Part shown: piece by piece, positions 31,802 to 42,409 of the stretch | Layout: each line of letters begins with the position of its first letter | How positions within the stretch are numbered: the stretch's first letter is position 1 | Assembly (NCBI GenBank): GCA_031286065.1 | Contig: JAITUZ010000033.1 | Coordinates: forward strand, 35,801 to 99,800 | DNA length: 64,000 bases | Origin: Candidatus Methanimicrococcus odontotermitis | Lineage (GTDB): Archaea; Halobacteriota; Methanosarcinia; Methanosarcinales; Methanosarcinaceae | Direction of reading: 5' to 3' | Notes under the pieces: model-generated | Told to the model about the DNA's origin: nothing | Databases searched by the model: none | The model's input: only the letters and a program-made list of their open reading frames with translations | Made by a program: the position numbers and the translations under genes

Positions 31802-33739
31802 TTAAATCGCTTTTTTATCTTCCGCTTTGATGCAGTCGGTCAAAAGACCCATGGATTGGAGCGTTTCTTTGATTTCTTTATACGCCAGATAAATTTCAGC
31901 CTGCGCGGTTTCTGTGTTTTCAATGCGCGGCTCGGCGGCGACCCAAATCTCCTGCTCATTGTTGCCGCGTGAAATCATCGGACAGGAAAGCAAGTCCCCG
32001 TGGGTGAGACGATAAATCGTGTTTGTTCCCGAAGAAGTAAACCACGCTTCATTTTTTGTTCTCAGATCCGTGATAAAGCGGTCCCAATTCAAAGGCGCGG
32101 ACGCTTTCAAATCCAATTGCAAATGTTCGCGCTCCCCATTGACTTCTGTTTGAAGAACGCCGCGGTAGCCGCTGTAATCGTCCGAATTCCGGTCAATGCC
32201 TGAAACTTCATCTCTCTCAAGCGTTTTCGCTTCGTCATCAAAGAACGGCGCTAAATTGTAAACGGAAGATTTCTTCGTCATTAATGAAACAACAATCAAT
32301 GAAAGCGCGCTGAGCGCCATACTGACAATGACGCCGTGGCAGGTCAAAACCGCATATCCGGTGCTGTTCAGACTGAACGCTTCCAAATAATAAATGCCGG
32401 CTTCATTCGTTCCCATGGACAAATCAATTAAAACCATGCCGATCTGCGCGACAGCGCCGACAATCAATGAAGCGATCGCGCCTTCTTTTGTCGCGCGTTT
32501 CCAATACAATCCGACGATGAGCGGGAAGAAGTAAGCCGCGCTGGCGATGTAAGTCGCGATGTGGATGTATTCAATGATGTTGATGCCGGTAAATGAAATT
32601 AAAGTCGCTCCGGCAATAATGATCAGAACCGATATCCTGTTAACGATTTTTAATTCTTTCATTGTTGCGTCGGGTTTCATATATCTTTGATAAATGTCGC
32701 GGGAAATCGTAGAGCCGCCCGATGTCGCGAATGTGTCCATACAGGACATGGCGGCCGCGGTTAAGCCGAGCGCCGCGCTGATGATTCCGATGGTTGAAAA
32801 GTTATTGACGACATAGCTTAAAAGCGCGATTTCAGCCTCTCCCATATTTGAAATTTCCGGGAAGAGATAGCGAAGAGCAAGACCCAAAAGACTGCAGCAT
32901 ACGCCGAAAATCAGGAAAATCAAGAGTGAGCCGAAGAAGAAACCGTTTCTGGCGTTCTTTTCATCTTTTGCGGCCCAAACTTTCTGCCATTGGTCGTGTT
33001 CGGAAATCCATCCGGGAATAATCGCGACACAGAATATGATCACTAACGGGAGGCCGATCGCAAACGGATTCCACCAGCCTGTTCCGGATTGAACGGCAGA
33101 CACAAAGTTTTCAATCGGCAGCGTGCTGACATCAGACGCCGTGAGCAAAACGGCAATGGTCAGGAAGATCGTAATCGTTGCCAAAAGAATGTATTGGATC
33201 ACGTCTGTCCAAACAACGGCCGATAAACCGCCGAGCAAAACATATGCGGAAACCGCGACAGCGATCAGAACAGCCGCGTAAATCGGGTCAAGGCCGAAGA
33301 AAACATTGAAAATAAGCATCAGGCCGGAAACGTCGGCCGCCGCGAAAAACATCATAACGATGGCGACGATGACAGCCACCGGGAGCCGGATCGAGCCGGC
33401 GTATCTCTGTTCCAGAAGCTCAGGCTGAGTGATCGCAGGAAGACTTTTTATCTTTGAAACAAAGAGTCCAATAACGAAAAGCGCGATAACGTTCGGGGCG
33501 GCAAAAGTCCAAATCGAACCAAAACCATAGAGTAAATAGGAGGCGGTCACCGCTAAAATGCCGCCGCCGGTTATCCATGACGCCGCCGCCGAGAAACCGA
33601 TTGGGATCCAGCCGATTTTTCTTCCGGCAAGCCAAAAGTCAACAACTGATTTTTGCTTCTTGCTGTAGTACCAGCCGATAGCAAGCAGCACGAAAATGTA
33701 AATTGCCAGGCAGATGCCAAACATTATTAATATGTCCAT
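31802..33739 (-). CDS. Sodium:solute symporter (SSS/SLC5) family protein with C-terminal cytosolic extension
   Basis: 645 aa; VDFWLAGRKIGWIPIGFSAAASWITGGG, AVSAYVLLGGLSAVVWTDVIQ. Confidence 0.92.
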   Translation of the reverse strand: MDILIMFGICLAIYIFVLLAIGWYYSKKQKSVVDFWLAGRKIGWIPIGFSAAASWITGGGILAVTASYLLYGFGSIWTFAAPNVIALFVIGLFVSKIKSLPAITQPELLEQRYAGSIRLPVAVIVAIVMMFFAAADVSGLMLIFNVFFGLDPIYAAVLIAVAVSAYVLLGGLSAVVWTDVIQYILLATITIFLTIAVLLTASDVSTLPIENFVSAVQSGTGWWNPFAIGLPLVIIFCVAIIPGWISEHDQWQKVWAAKDEKNARNGFFFGSLLIFLIFGVCCSLLGLALRYLFPEISNMGEAEIALLSYVVNNFSTIGIISAALGLTAAAMSCMDTFATSGGSTISRDIYQRYMKPDATMKELKIVNRISVLIIIAGATLISFTGINIIEYIHIATYIASAAYFFPLIVGLYWKRATKEGAIASLIVGAVAQIGMVLIDLSMGTNEAGIYYLEAFSLNSTGYAVLTCHGVIVSMALSALSLIVVSLMTKKSSVYNLAPFFDDEAKTLERDEVSGIDRNSDDYSGYRGVLQTEVNGEREHLQLDLKASAPLNWDRFITDLRTKNEAWFTSSGTNTIYRLTHGDLLSCPMISRGNNEQEIWVAAEPRIENTETAQAEIYLAYKEIKETLQSMGLLTDCIKAEDKKAI

Positions 33740-34100
33740 AAAGATTCACCATTATTCATTAAAATAAACTCGGGTCCGATCGCTTTTTGATTTTTCCGTT
33801 TCAGAAAACAACCGTTTCATCATTCCTCATGTTCGAATGTGATAACGTTGAAAATGAGAATATATCCATTTTAATGTTTTGTTCAATACGCTCGGGCGCA
33901 ATTTCATGTAAGTTCGGAAGATGTCAAAAGAGTTTTGTTTTGAAACTCATTTTCCGTTTTTAAAAACCGAAATGTTTTAAAAACCGAAATTCCATTCATT
34001 TCTGTCAGAGAGTTTTTATTTCTCAGGTTCTTATAATACAAAAAAACGTCAAATAAATAAGTCAATATTAAAACGGAAATGAACCGAGAGGAAAAATAAA

Positions 34101-34763
34101 ATGCCGGCAGAAACGACCCTTAAATCCAACGCTCCCTCAAAATATCTCTCTGAAGTCGCACGCAAGGTTCTGCACATGTGTTCTTTTCTCATTGTTCTTT
34201 TTATCTATTTCACTGACAAAATAACGGCGTGCCTCGTCATCGGAGTTCTTTTGCTGCTTCTTTTTATCGGCAACACTTTGATTTTATCGTCCCGTTTCAA
34301 AATCCTCAATGACATCAAAGTCAAATATTTTTCATTTTTGCTGCGGGATAACGAAAAAGACGGCTACATCAGCTCTAACTGGTTTTTGCTCGGCTGTTTT
34401 CTCTGCGTTTTCCTGTTTCCTAAATACGCCGCCATGTCGGCGATTACGGTCCTGATATTCGGAGATGCTTTTGCCGCGCTGATCGGCATGAAATTCGGAA
34501 AACATAAATTTAAAAACGGCAAATCTTTGGAAGGAACGCTCGGATTTACGGCAGTTTCTTTTTTGTGCGTCGCCGCCTTTATGATTTTTCCGGAAACCGG
34601 AAACCGATTTATTGCCGCGGCAGCCGCCTCGGTTCCGATTGCGGCGATTGCCGAGCTTTACAGCAAGCAAATCAAAATCGATGACAATCTGACCATTCCT
34701 CTCACATTCGGTTTTTCAATGGCCGTTTTCCTTTTTATCTTTGAAAAAGCGGCTCTGTTTTGA
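34101..34763 (+). CDS. Dolichol kinase/CTP-dependent polyprenol kinase-like (SEC59/DGK1) membrane protein
   Basis: ARKVLHMCSFLIVLFIYF...LIFGDAFAALIGMKFGKHKFKNGKSLEGTLGF. Confidence 0.85.
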   Translation: MPAETTLKSNAPSKYLSEVARKVLHMCSFLIVLFIYFTDKITACLVIGVLLLLLFIGNTLILSSRFKILNDIKVKYFSFLLRDNEKDGYISSNWFLLGCFLCVFLFPKYAAMSAITVLIFGDAFAALIGMKFGKHKFKNGKSLEGTLGFTAVSFLCVAAFMIFPETGNRFIAAAAASVPIAAIAELYSKQIKIDDNLTIPLTFGFSMAVFLFIFEKAALF

Positions 34764-34775
34764 TAAATAAAAAAA

Positions 34776-34815
34776 GCCGGATCAACCGTTAAAATAAAGT
34801 TACGGTTCATCCGGC
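34776..34815 (+). terminator. Long hairpin GCCGGATCAACCGTT...TACGGTTCATCCGGC downstream of the kinase gene
   Basis: About 15-bp stem with two mismatches. Confidence 0.65.
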
Positions 34816-34933
34816 GAAGGCGGGGTGTAGTTTGTTGGTTTAGATTTGTTTTGGAGAACGATTTCATGCATTAATGAAGAATGCATAAACGGAATTTTAA
34901 AATGGCTTTTTAACGGATCATTTTTTTTAAGTT

Positions 34934-35641
34934 TCATTTTTGTTTTTTGGTGACAAGGAACCATGAGTGGACAGTCTTTTCACCGTCGCTGCCCCAAGCG
35001 TCTCTTTCCTGCGCGCCGGCGAATGTTTCAGGCGCGCTTAAAACGACATCGTCTCCGGGCATCCAGTTGGCGGGTGTGGCAACGCCTTCTTTTTCATTGA
35101 GCTGGAGCGCCTGAAGAAGTCTTTTGATCTCTTCCATGTTTCTGCCTGCGGAAAGCGGGTAATAGAGAATGGATTTGACTTTGCCGCCCGGATTAATGAT
35201 AAAGACGGCGCGGACGGCTTTTGTGTCGGACGCGCCGGGCTGAAGCATGCCGTATTTTTTGGCGACTTCCATTTTTATGTCGGCAATGACCGGAAACTTG
35301 ATTTCAACATTTTTATGACCTTTGTATTCAACATGGTCTTTGATATCTTTCAGCCAAGCGATATGAGATGTAATGCTGTCGATTGATAAGCCGATCAATT
35401 CGGCGTTTAATTTTTTGAATTCGTCCTGCATGACCGCAAATGTAATGAATTCCGTCGTACAGACCGGCGTGAAGTCAGCGGGGTGGCTGAATAAAATCAC
35501 CCATTTTCCTTTGTAATCCGCCGGAAATTGGACATGTCCGACTGTTGTTTGAGCTTCAAATTCCGGTGCGTCATCACCGATTAAAGGAAGTGACGCGGTT
35601 TCTTCGCATTCCGAGCAGCAGCAACAATATTCTTCTGTCAT
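34934..35641 (-). CDS. Peroxiredoxin (AhpC/TSA, Prx6-like) with N-terminal Cys cluster
   Basis: LFSHPADFTPVCTTEF; N-terminus MTEEYCCCCSECEE. Confidence 0.94.
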   Translation of the reverse strand: MTEEYCCCCSECEETASLPLIGDDAPEFEAQTTVGHVQFPADYKGKWVILFSHPADFTPVCTTEFITFAVMQDEFKKLNAELIGLSIDSITSHIAWLKDIKDHVEYKGHKNVEIKFPVIADIKMEVAKKYGMLQPGASDTKAVRAVFIINPGGKVKSILYYPLSAGRNMEEIKRLLQALQLNEKEGVATPANWMPGDDVVLSAPETFAGAQERDAWGSDGEKTVHSWFLVTKKQK

Positions 35642-36087
35642 ATTATATCACATTTTATAGTTTGATGGTTTGTCGGCAGATTCCACTGTCAATTTTTCAG
35701 AGTTTCGGATCCGCTGATTTAATAACAGATATATCTTATTGATATCTATTATTAATAACTTGTTCTTTAAAGGGAACTCTTATTCCTATTCTTTTATTTT
35801 ATTATGATTATTATATATAAATGTATTTCTATAAAACACGCGTGTATTAATAATGGCCGAAGTTGATGCCGATGTCGATGCCGAAATTGATATCGGAGCT
35901 GATATACATTAATTGGAAACCAACCGTGAAAGCATTTATCAATATATCTGCACAATCCAAAAAGATTTAATAAAATTCTTACCAAGACGGCGCAGGATAT
36001 TGAAAAAGAAAGGACTGAAAAATTCAAAAAACAACGGCAATTTGATTTAATTTATTACATATTAACATAGATAAAAAATAAACAAAA

Positions 36088-38283
36088 TCAGTCCCATTGG
36101 TCCTGATGTTCCGTCATCCAAATTTGAGAATCAAGCGGCGGCTCATTATCGGGGCGGGCGGCTTTTTTAAATGAACCGTCGGGGTATCCGATTCGGAGTT
36201 TGACGTTGTCTTTCAAATGCTTGTCTAAGATGACGTCTTTGATTTTTCTTAAATAATCCGCGTTGACCGGAAATAAAATTTCAACGCGTCTGTCCAGATT
36301 GCGCGGCATTAAATCAGCACTGCCGAGATATAATTCTTCTTCGCCGTTGTTGTAGAAATAATAGACGCGCGCGTGTTCCAAAAAGCGGCCGACAATTGAT
36401 GTCACGAAGATATTGTCGCTGTATCCCGGAATCTGCGGGCGGAGACAGCAGATACCGCGGATTTGAAGATCGATTTTAACGCCCGCCATTGACGCTTTAT
36501 ACAGCTCTCTGATGCATTCGGGATCGACAAGCGAATTCAGTTTAAAAAACAGATACCCGTTGCCGTTCTTTTGGTGATTCTCGATTTCGCGGCGGATTTT
36601 GAAAACCAATTCATTTCGCATCATATTCGGCGCGATAAGAAGTTTTCTGTAATTCAGCCGGCGCGAATAAGCGGTCAGCGAATTGAATAAATCAACAGCG
36701 TCCTGACAGATATCCGGATCGGCCGTAAAATATTCAAAATCGGTATAAATTTTAGCAGTTCCCGCATTGTAATTACCGGTGCTCATGTGAACATACGGAA
36801 CAATATCTTCATCTTCCCGGCGCAAAACCATGCATATTTTCGCGTGCGTTTTCAGATTCGGAATTCCGTAGACGACATGGATGTTCGCGTGCTCCAGTTC
36901 TTTGGCTTTAGCGACATTGTTTTCTTCATCGAAGCGGGCTTTAAGCTCGATTAAAACGGCGACTTGCTTACCGTTATCCGCGGCGTCTTTTAAGTATTGG
37001 ATGATTTTTGATTTTTTATCGACGCGGTAAAGAGTTATTTTAATGGCGATAACATTCGGGTCAACAGATGCCGCTTGAACAAAATCCACCGCGCTCTCAA
37101 AGCTGTCGTAAGGGCGGTAAATCAAAACATCTTTCTTTTTTATTTTTGAAAAAATGCTGTTTTTCTTTGAAATTTTCAGATATTCTTTTTTTTTCGGCGC
37201 AAACGGCGCGTATTTTAAATCCGGCCGATTAATGTCAAAAAGATCGGAAACGGAAACCAGCCCCACCGGAGAAGCCAAAGCTTCCACTTGAGTGGAGCGC
37301 AGTTTTAAATTTTCCATTAAAATTTTTAAAACGGAATCAGACATACTGCCGTTGATTTCCAACCGAAGCGGATTACCGAAATATTTCGCGCCTGATTTTT
37401 TTTCAATGGATTTCATTAAATTGAAGTCGCCGTCATCATCCAAACCCAAGTCGCCGTCGCGCGTAATCCGAAAAGCGTGCGCTTCTGAAATTATTTGTCC
37501 CGGAAACACAAAGTCCAAATTCGCGATAATAACGTCATCCGCCCAAACAAAATTGAATTTGCCGGATCTGCCCGCCGCCATGTTGTCTTCGATTTTGCCG
37601 GATTTTAAATCTTCTTTGGAAGGCACCGGAATCAAACGCCGAACGTCAGACGGGATTTTGATGCGGACAAAAATCCGTCCGTACGTGATATCGGAAAGAA
37701 TGACGGCTAAATTGACGCTTTGATTCGCGATATACGGGAAAGGATGGCTGGAGTCGTAAGCGAGCGGCATTAAAAGCGGGAATATATATTTCTTGAAATA
37801 TTTTTCAGCGTATTCGATTTGAAATTCTTCCAATTCGGAATAAGTCAGGATATGAATATTCTGCGCTTTCAATTCCGGCATCAGTATGTTGTCCCAGCAG
37901 TTTTCCATCTGCGTGAGCATGACCGGAAGTTCGGCGTAAATTTTCTGCATTTCCTGATAAACATGATTCTCGCTTTCCAGGTTCATGCTGTCTTCTAAAA
38001 TGCTTTTGTTGACGCTCGGGATGCGCACCATATAATATTCGTCTAAATTGCCCGCAAAAATTGAAAGAAACCGGACGCGCTCTAAAAGAGGATTGCTCTC
38101 GTCCAGCGCTTCTTCCATAACACGTTTATTAAAATAAAGCCAGCTGAAATCCCGATCGATATAAAGGTCGGGATTGGAAGACTTGACGAGATCTTCGTGT
38201 TCGGGAATGTCGGGAGCGTTTTCCTTTGTCTCAAGTGAAGAAAGCGTATTCGGGTTCATAATTTTACCATAATTTATCGGCAT
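36088..38283 (-). CDS. ppk1: Polyphosphate kinase 1
   Basis: DRDFSWLYFNKRVMEEALDESNPLLERVRFLSIFAGNLDEYYMVR; STGNYNAGTAKIYTDFEYFTADPDI; HAKICMVLRRE. Confidence 0.97.
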   Translation of the reverse strand: MPINYGKIMNPNTLSSLETKENAPDIPEHEDLVKSSNPDLYIDRDFSWLYFNKRVMEEALDESNPLLERVRFLSIFAGNLDEYYMVRIPSVNKSILEDSMNLESENHVYQEMQKIYAELPVMLTQMENCWDNILMPELKAQNIHILTYSELEEFQIEYAEKYFKKYIFPLLMPLAYDSSHPFPYIANQSVNLAVILSDITYGRIFVRIKIPSDVRRLIPVPSKEDLKSGKIEDNMAAGRSGKFNFVWADDVIIANLDFVFPGQIISEAHAFRITRDGDLGLDDDGDFNLMKSIEKKSGAKYFGNPLRLEINGSMSDSVLKILMENLKLRSTQVEALASPVGLVSVSDLFDINRPDLKYAPFAPKKKEYLKISKKNSIFSKIKKKDVLIYRPYDSFESAVDFVQAASVDPNVIAIKITLYRVDKKSKIIQYLKDAADNGKQVAVLIELKARFDEENNVAKAKELEHANIHVVYGIPNLKTHAKICMVLRREDEDIVPYVHMSTGNYNAGTAKIYTDFEYFTADPDICQDAVDLFNSLTAYSRRLNYRKLLIAPNMMRNELVFKIRREIENHQKNGNGYLFFKLNSLVDPECIRELYKASMAGVKIDLQIRGICCLRPQIPGYSDNIFVTSIVGRFLEHARVYYFYNNGEEELYLGSADLMPRNLDRRVEILFPVNADYLRKIKDVILDKHLKDNVKLRIGYPDGSFKKAARPDNEPPLDSQIWMTEHQDQWD

Positions 38284-38583
38284 GTTGTGTTTTTCAATTA
38301 AATTATCTTTTTTATTATATGAGATATAGATATATAAAAAAGTCGTTTTTCAGAGAGAGCTGATAAATTAGATGTAACAACAGGATGTAATAATATGAAG
38401 AAATAAATATACAAATAAAATCGAAGATTATATATTAAATGCGTAATAAATATCCTAAAATTATGTTTAAGATACGGAAACATCCTCTTCATCAAAAAGT
38501 GCCTCATTCATAATTTCAATTGAAAAGGCGTTTCTTTTTTCACGATCAATTTGTTGTATAGAACAGCGGTATTAAAATTAAAA

Positions 38584-38608
38584 AAGCGCGCCCGAAAATA
38601 CGGGACGC
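38584..38608 (-). terminator. Hairpin GCGCGCCCGaaaataCGGGACGCGC downstream of the LRR gene
   Basis: Inverted repeat with one bulge, with A/T flanks. Confidence 0.5.
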
Positions 38609-38645
38609 GCCGGATTTTACAGAATTATTTGTTTCGCCGGTCGTT

Positions 38646-40209
38646 TTATTCGTTATTTTTCCGCCGTGTGTACAGCAGCAGGGCGGCTCCCGCAAGGACA
38701 ACAATGCGTACGGCCAAGATGATAAACCATATGTTCATGCCTTTCTCATCCGCGGTCTGCGTCTCTTCAGGCGGTTCCGTCTCGGGTATGTCAGTGCTGA
38801 AAGCGTCTTCTGCGGAGCCGTTGCCGACCGGCGTGCTGTCTGCCGGCGGCGCGGTCACAACGGGCGCCTGTGCCGTTTCGTTGCGGACAACCGCTCTTCC
38901 TGTGGATGAAGAACTTCCGGAAGAAACCGCAGGTGCGTCTTCATAAGTGAAAGTCATGGTTCCCGTGATTTCCATAGATCCGGCTCCGGTTTTTGCCGAA
39001 AACCGTTCAGATAAAACCGTGTTGTCACTGCTTGAAAGAACACCGTTTTCGTAAGTGATTGCCGGATTGTTAAAATTCGGATCATTCAGCTCAATATCCA
39101 GGCTGTAAACGTCGCCTTTTTCCGTCAGCGTCAGTTCAACAGATTGGTAGCTGCCTCCCCAGGTTTCCAAGGCCAAACCGCTTAAATCAATCGCGGCTAA
39201 CTTGTTGAGCGTGACATCCACACTTGTCAGCGCATCGCAGCCACTTAAATCAATCGCGGCCAGTTTGTTGTTGGAGATGCCCAATTCCGTCAGCGCCGTG
39301 CTGTCACTTAAATCAATTGCGATTAACTCGTTGTGGGCGAGATTCAATTCTGTCAGCGCACTGCAGCCACTTAAATCAATGTCGGTCAACTTATTTTGGT
39401 CGAGTCTAACCCTCTCCAGAGCACTGCATCCGCTGAGATTAACGGATGTGAGAGTGCTGGAGGACGCATCCAGGTCTGCCAGATTTGTTAAACCGGATAA
39501 GTCCATGGATGTGAATGGATTGCTGTGGGCGACGAGTTTGGTCAGAGCGGTCAAACCCGTTGCATCAATGGCGGTCAACTGGGTCTCGGCGAGGAGCAAA
39601 GATTGCAGGTTACTGCAGCCGTCATAATCAATAGATGTGAGTGGGTTTGAGCTTACGTCCGCGTAATTCAGCTTACTGCATCCGCTGAAATTAACGGATG
39701 TGAGAGAGTTTAAGGATGCGAGTGTGTAAGTCAAATTGGTAAGACCATGGAAGTCCAAGGAGGGGATTGAATTGCCATACAAGTATACCCATCCCATATA
39801 ATCAAGGTCACTTAAATCAAGCTCCTCAGTCTCAAGAGTGATGTCCGAAAGGCAGAGAACCTGAATATGCAATTCACTCTCATCATCATTCCACATCCAC
39901 TGCACCGATGAACGGACTCCTATGTCCTCTACCGTGAATGCCGGCCATGATCCGGAGTCGTCAACCGTCCAGCCCAAATCAGAGTTCTCAATAAGGTAAT
40001 TAATGACAGCAACATCGGTGTCATTATACATGTCATCTTCGGGTGCGGCCTGCGCGATAAACGCGGTATTCAAAAAAGTCTTAAAATTAAAAAGTCCTTC
40101 CCCCCTCCTTACCATTTTCGGCAGCGGCAGAGACACTTGCTGAAGCAGGCATCAGCAGCAGGAAGGCAATCAGCAATAATGCTGTCAAACTCGTTCTGAT
40201 ATTTTTCAT
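38646..40209 (-). CDS. Leucine-rich-repeat surface protein with C-terminal TM anchor; signal peptide displaced by a frameshift at a G6 tract
   Basis: LRR units 'CSALTELNLAHNELIAIDLSDSTALTELGISNNKLAAIDLSG'; C-term NIWFIILAVRIVVLAGAALLLYTRRKNNE; signal MKNIRTSLTALLLIAFLLLMPASASVSAAAENG lies at 40209 in another frame. Confidence 0.82.
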
Positions 40210-40477
40210 ATATTATTGTTCCTCCACAAACCACCCGTTTTCACACAAAGAAAAAACACATTTCCCAAAATAGAAGAAACGGTTTGTAAACAGATTTGAA
40301 AATATACATTCGGATGATTTTCATATTGTAAATTGTTATTAAATCATATAAATTTAATTGTTTGACTTCATTTAATTATATTTAATTGGCTGTAATGATT
40401 TTAAAGGTTTAATTAGAAAAGCGCGCTTGAAATGCGGAGTGCGCCGGATTTTACAAAAATTTTTTGGAGTGACAAAA

Positions 40478-40545
40478 ATGAATAAAAAAATGAAAATGTA
40501 TTTTGAAACAGCTCTTATCCTAATTGTTTTTGGGTCACGATAAGA
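40478..40545 (+). pseudogene. 5' fragment of a paralog of the small membrane protein gene at 44801
   Basis: tttttggagtgacaaaaatgaataaaaaaatgaaaatgtattttgaaacagctcttatcctaattgtttttg resembles 44793-44862 (MNKKMKMYFETALILIVF vs MNGFKKIYFEIAIILVVF). Confidence 0.55.
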
Positions 40546-40572
40546 ACAACTAAATAATTTAGTGTTCAAATC

Positions 40573-40944
40573 ATGGTCTTGCAAATGAAAAATAAATACA
40601 TTTACCGTTCTAAAATTTCGGAAGCAAAATTTCGGCAAATTGTGAAGCTTTTTGCTTTGGACTTAGACGCAACTCAAATCTCTGAAATCACAGGAATCCG
40701 TCGTGTTGCAATTAACAGATATTTAATGGTAATCCGCAAGCGGATTGCTGAATTCATGGATCGGAATTTCCAGTTCAAGGAGAAGTTGAAGTCGATGAGT
40801 CTTATTTTGGCCGAGACGCGTAAAAGGAAAGTATGGGCGTGGTGCAGGTCACTAAACAATCGTATTTGGATTCGTAAAACGACAAGGAAAGGTCTATACC
40901 GGGTTCGTTCCGGATTGTTCAAAAGCGATATATATATTATATAA
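40573..40944 (+). pseudogene. IS1595-like transposase remnant with frameshift(s), stops and 3' truncation
   Basis: YRSKISEAKFRQIVKLFALDLDATQISEITGIRRVAINRYLMVIRKRIAEF...; another frame gives QGEVEVDESYFGRDA*KG..., KGKYGRGAGH*TIVFGFVKRQGKVYTGFVPDCSKAI. Confidence 0.8.
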
Positions 40945-40965
40945 ATGTCATTTCAAAAATTTACT

Positions 40966-42291
40966 TCAGATTTTGATCTTCTGCTTAATTATCGGAAATT
41001 CGTCTTCTCCCTTTTCCCAAATTGTTTGGTCCCATCCCGACCAAACAGACCCCGGAAAAGATTGCAGCTCTTCGGTTTGAACAACGATGCCGTTGACTGC
41101 GCCAAATCTCCATCTGTTCGTTTTCGTTTCTTCCCAAGAATAAATGTTTTCCATCACTGGCGTGTAATCCGGACCTGCATAAGCACTGATATACGTAATG
41201 CGGCCGACCGGCTCCCCGACTCCAAGCACAAAATTTATGAATGGCAGCCGCCGCAGCGATGATTCTATTCGAATCGGAGGAACGCCGTTAATATGCTCAT
41301 TTATTGCAATGCAATTGTTTAAATATCCTTGATTGACGCCGACAAAACCGCCGACTTGCGTTTGACCGTCAACCGTATTTTTTGTATAACAATATTCAAT
41401 CGTTCCCAGAATACTGCATCCGGCAAAACCGCCGACCAGGTAATCTCCAAAGACACTGCCTTCGGACATGCAATTTGAGATATTGCCCTCATAGTTCATA
41501 CCGACCAATCCGCCGGCCGTATGGATTCCTGTAACGGTGGCATTTGAAAAACTTGTTTTGATCGTTCCCCAATCATTCGCTCCCGCAAGACCGCCTGCAT
41601 CTGTTCCTGTAATACTTCCTTCCGTTGAACAGTTTTCAATCATGCCGGTATTTGTTCCGACCAGACCGCCGGAATTTGTTCCGATCATACCACCGAGATA
41701 CCAATCTGAGAAAATAACGGTGTCGATTATCCGGCAATTGATAACAGTCCCTTTATTGTAGCCAACCAAACTTCCCGCGTATTGCAAATTTATCAAAGTC
41801 GAATTGGAGATAACAGTCTCTTTATTGTTGCCGACCAAACTTCCTGTGTACTGCGAATTTTGTCCGTTGCTTATCATCGCATTTCTTAAAGTTAAATTGG
41901 AAATTACAGCATCTTCCGATGTTGCACCGAATAAGCCGGCGCATCGGTTAACGTCTCCCGGTTCTGAAGAACCGATATCTAAATTTTTGATTTCTTTCAT
42001 ATTTCCGTTAAACGTTCCATTAAAATTATTGTCGACATATCCTATCGGTTTCCACTGTTGATCTGAATCATTCCAGTCTAAATCATTCATCAAAATATAA
42101 TGAGCTGACAAATTATATCGTATTTCATCCAATTCATTAAATGTTGATATTTGATACGGGTCATCCGCGGTTCCGCTTCCGTGACTGGAGTACGCGGCAA
42201 CAGGTAAGGATAATGTAAGAATCAGTAATGCTGTGATAAGCAATGAAATTGAAAAGCAGACAATTCTTGATTGGACAAAATTTTTGGTCAA
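40966..42291 (-). CDS. Secreted GLUG-motif/right-handed beta-helix-type surface protein
   Basis: Signal peptide; GTADDPYQISTFNELDEIRYNLSAHYILMNDLDW; repeats 'GGLVGTNTGMIENCSTEGSITGTDAGGLAGAN'. Confidence 0.85.
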   Translation of the reverse strand: MTKNFVQSRIVCFSISLLITALLILTLSLPVAAYSSHGSGTADDPYQISTFNELDEIRYNLSAHYILMNDLDWNDSDQQWKPIGYVDNNFNGTFNGNMKEIKNLDIGSSEPGDVNRCAGLFGATSEDAVISNLTLRNAMISNGQNSQYTGSLVGNNKETVISNSTLINLQYAGSLVGYNKGTVINCRIIDTVIFSDWYLGGMIGTNSGGLVGTNTGMIENCSTEGSITGTDAGGLAGANDWGTIKTSFSNATVTGIHTAGGLVGMNYEGNISNCMSEGSVFGDYLVGGFAGCSILGTIEYCYTKNTVDGQTQVGGFVGVNQGYLNNCIAINEHINGVPPIRIESSLRRLPFINFVLGVGEPVGRITYISAYAGPDYTPVMENIYSWEETKTNRWRFGAVNGIVVQTEELQSFPGSVWSGWDQTIWEKGEDEFPIIKQKIKI

Positions 42292-42409
42292 CTTATTGCT
42301 TCCTGTAGCTTTAACAATAAAAAAATAATAAATCTGTTTATTGTAAAACTTTGCATGAAATGAATTTTTTCATGCAAAGTTTAATTGTATTGCTTTTGTT
42401 TGAATTTCT

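Noticed and set aside
35851-36058. Acidic 19-aa ORF MAEVDADVDAEIDIGADIH and following Lys/Arg-rich ORF
   Set aside because: Too short and no supporting context; possible gene debris but not supportable.
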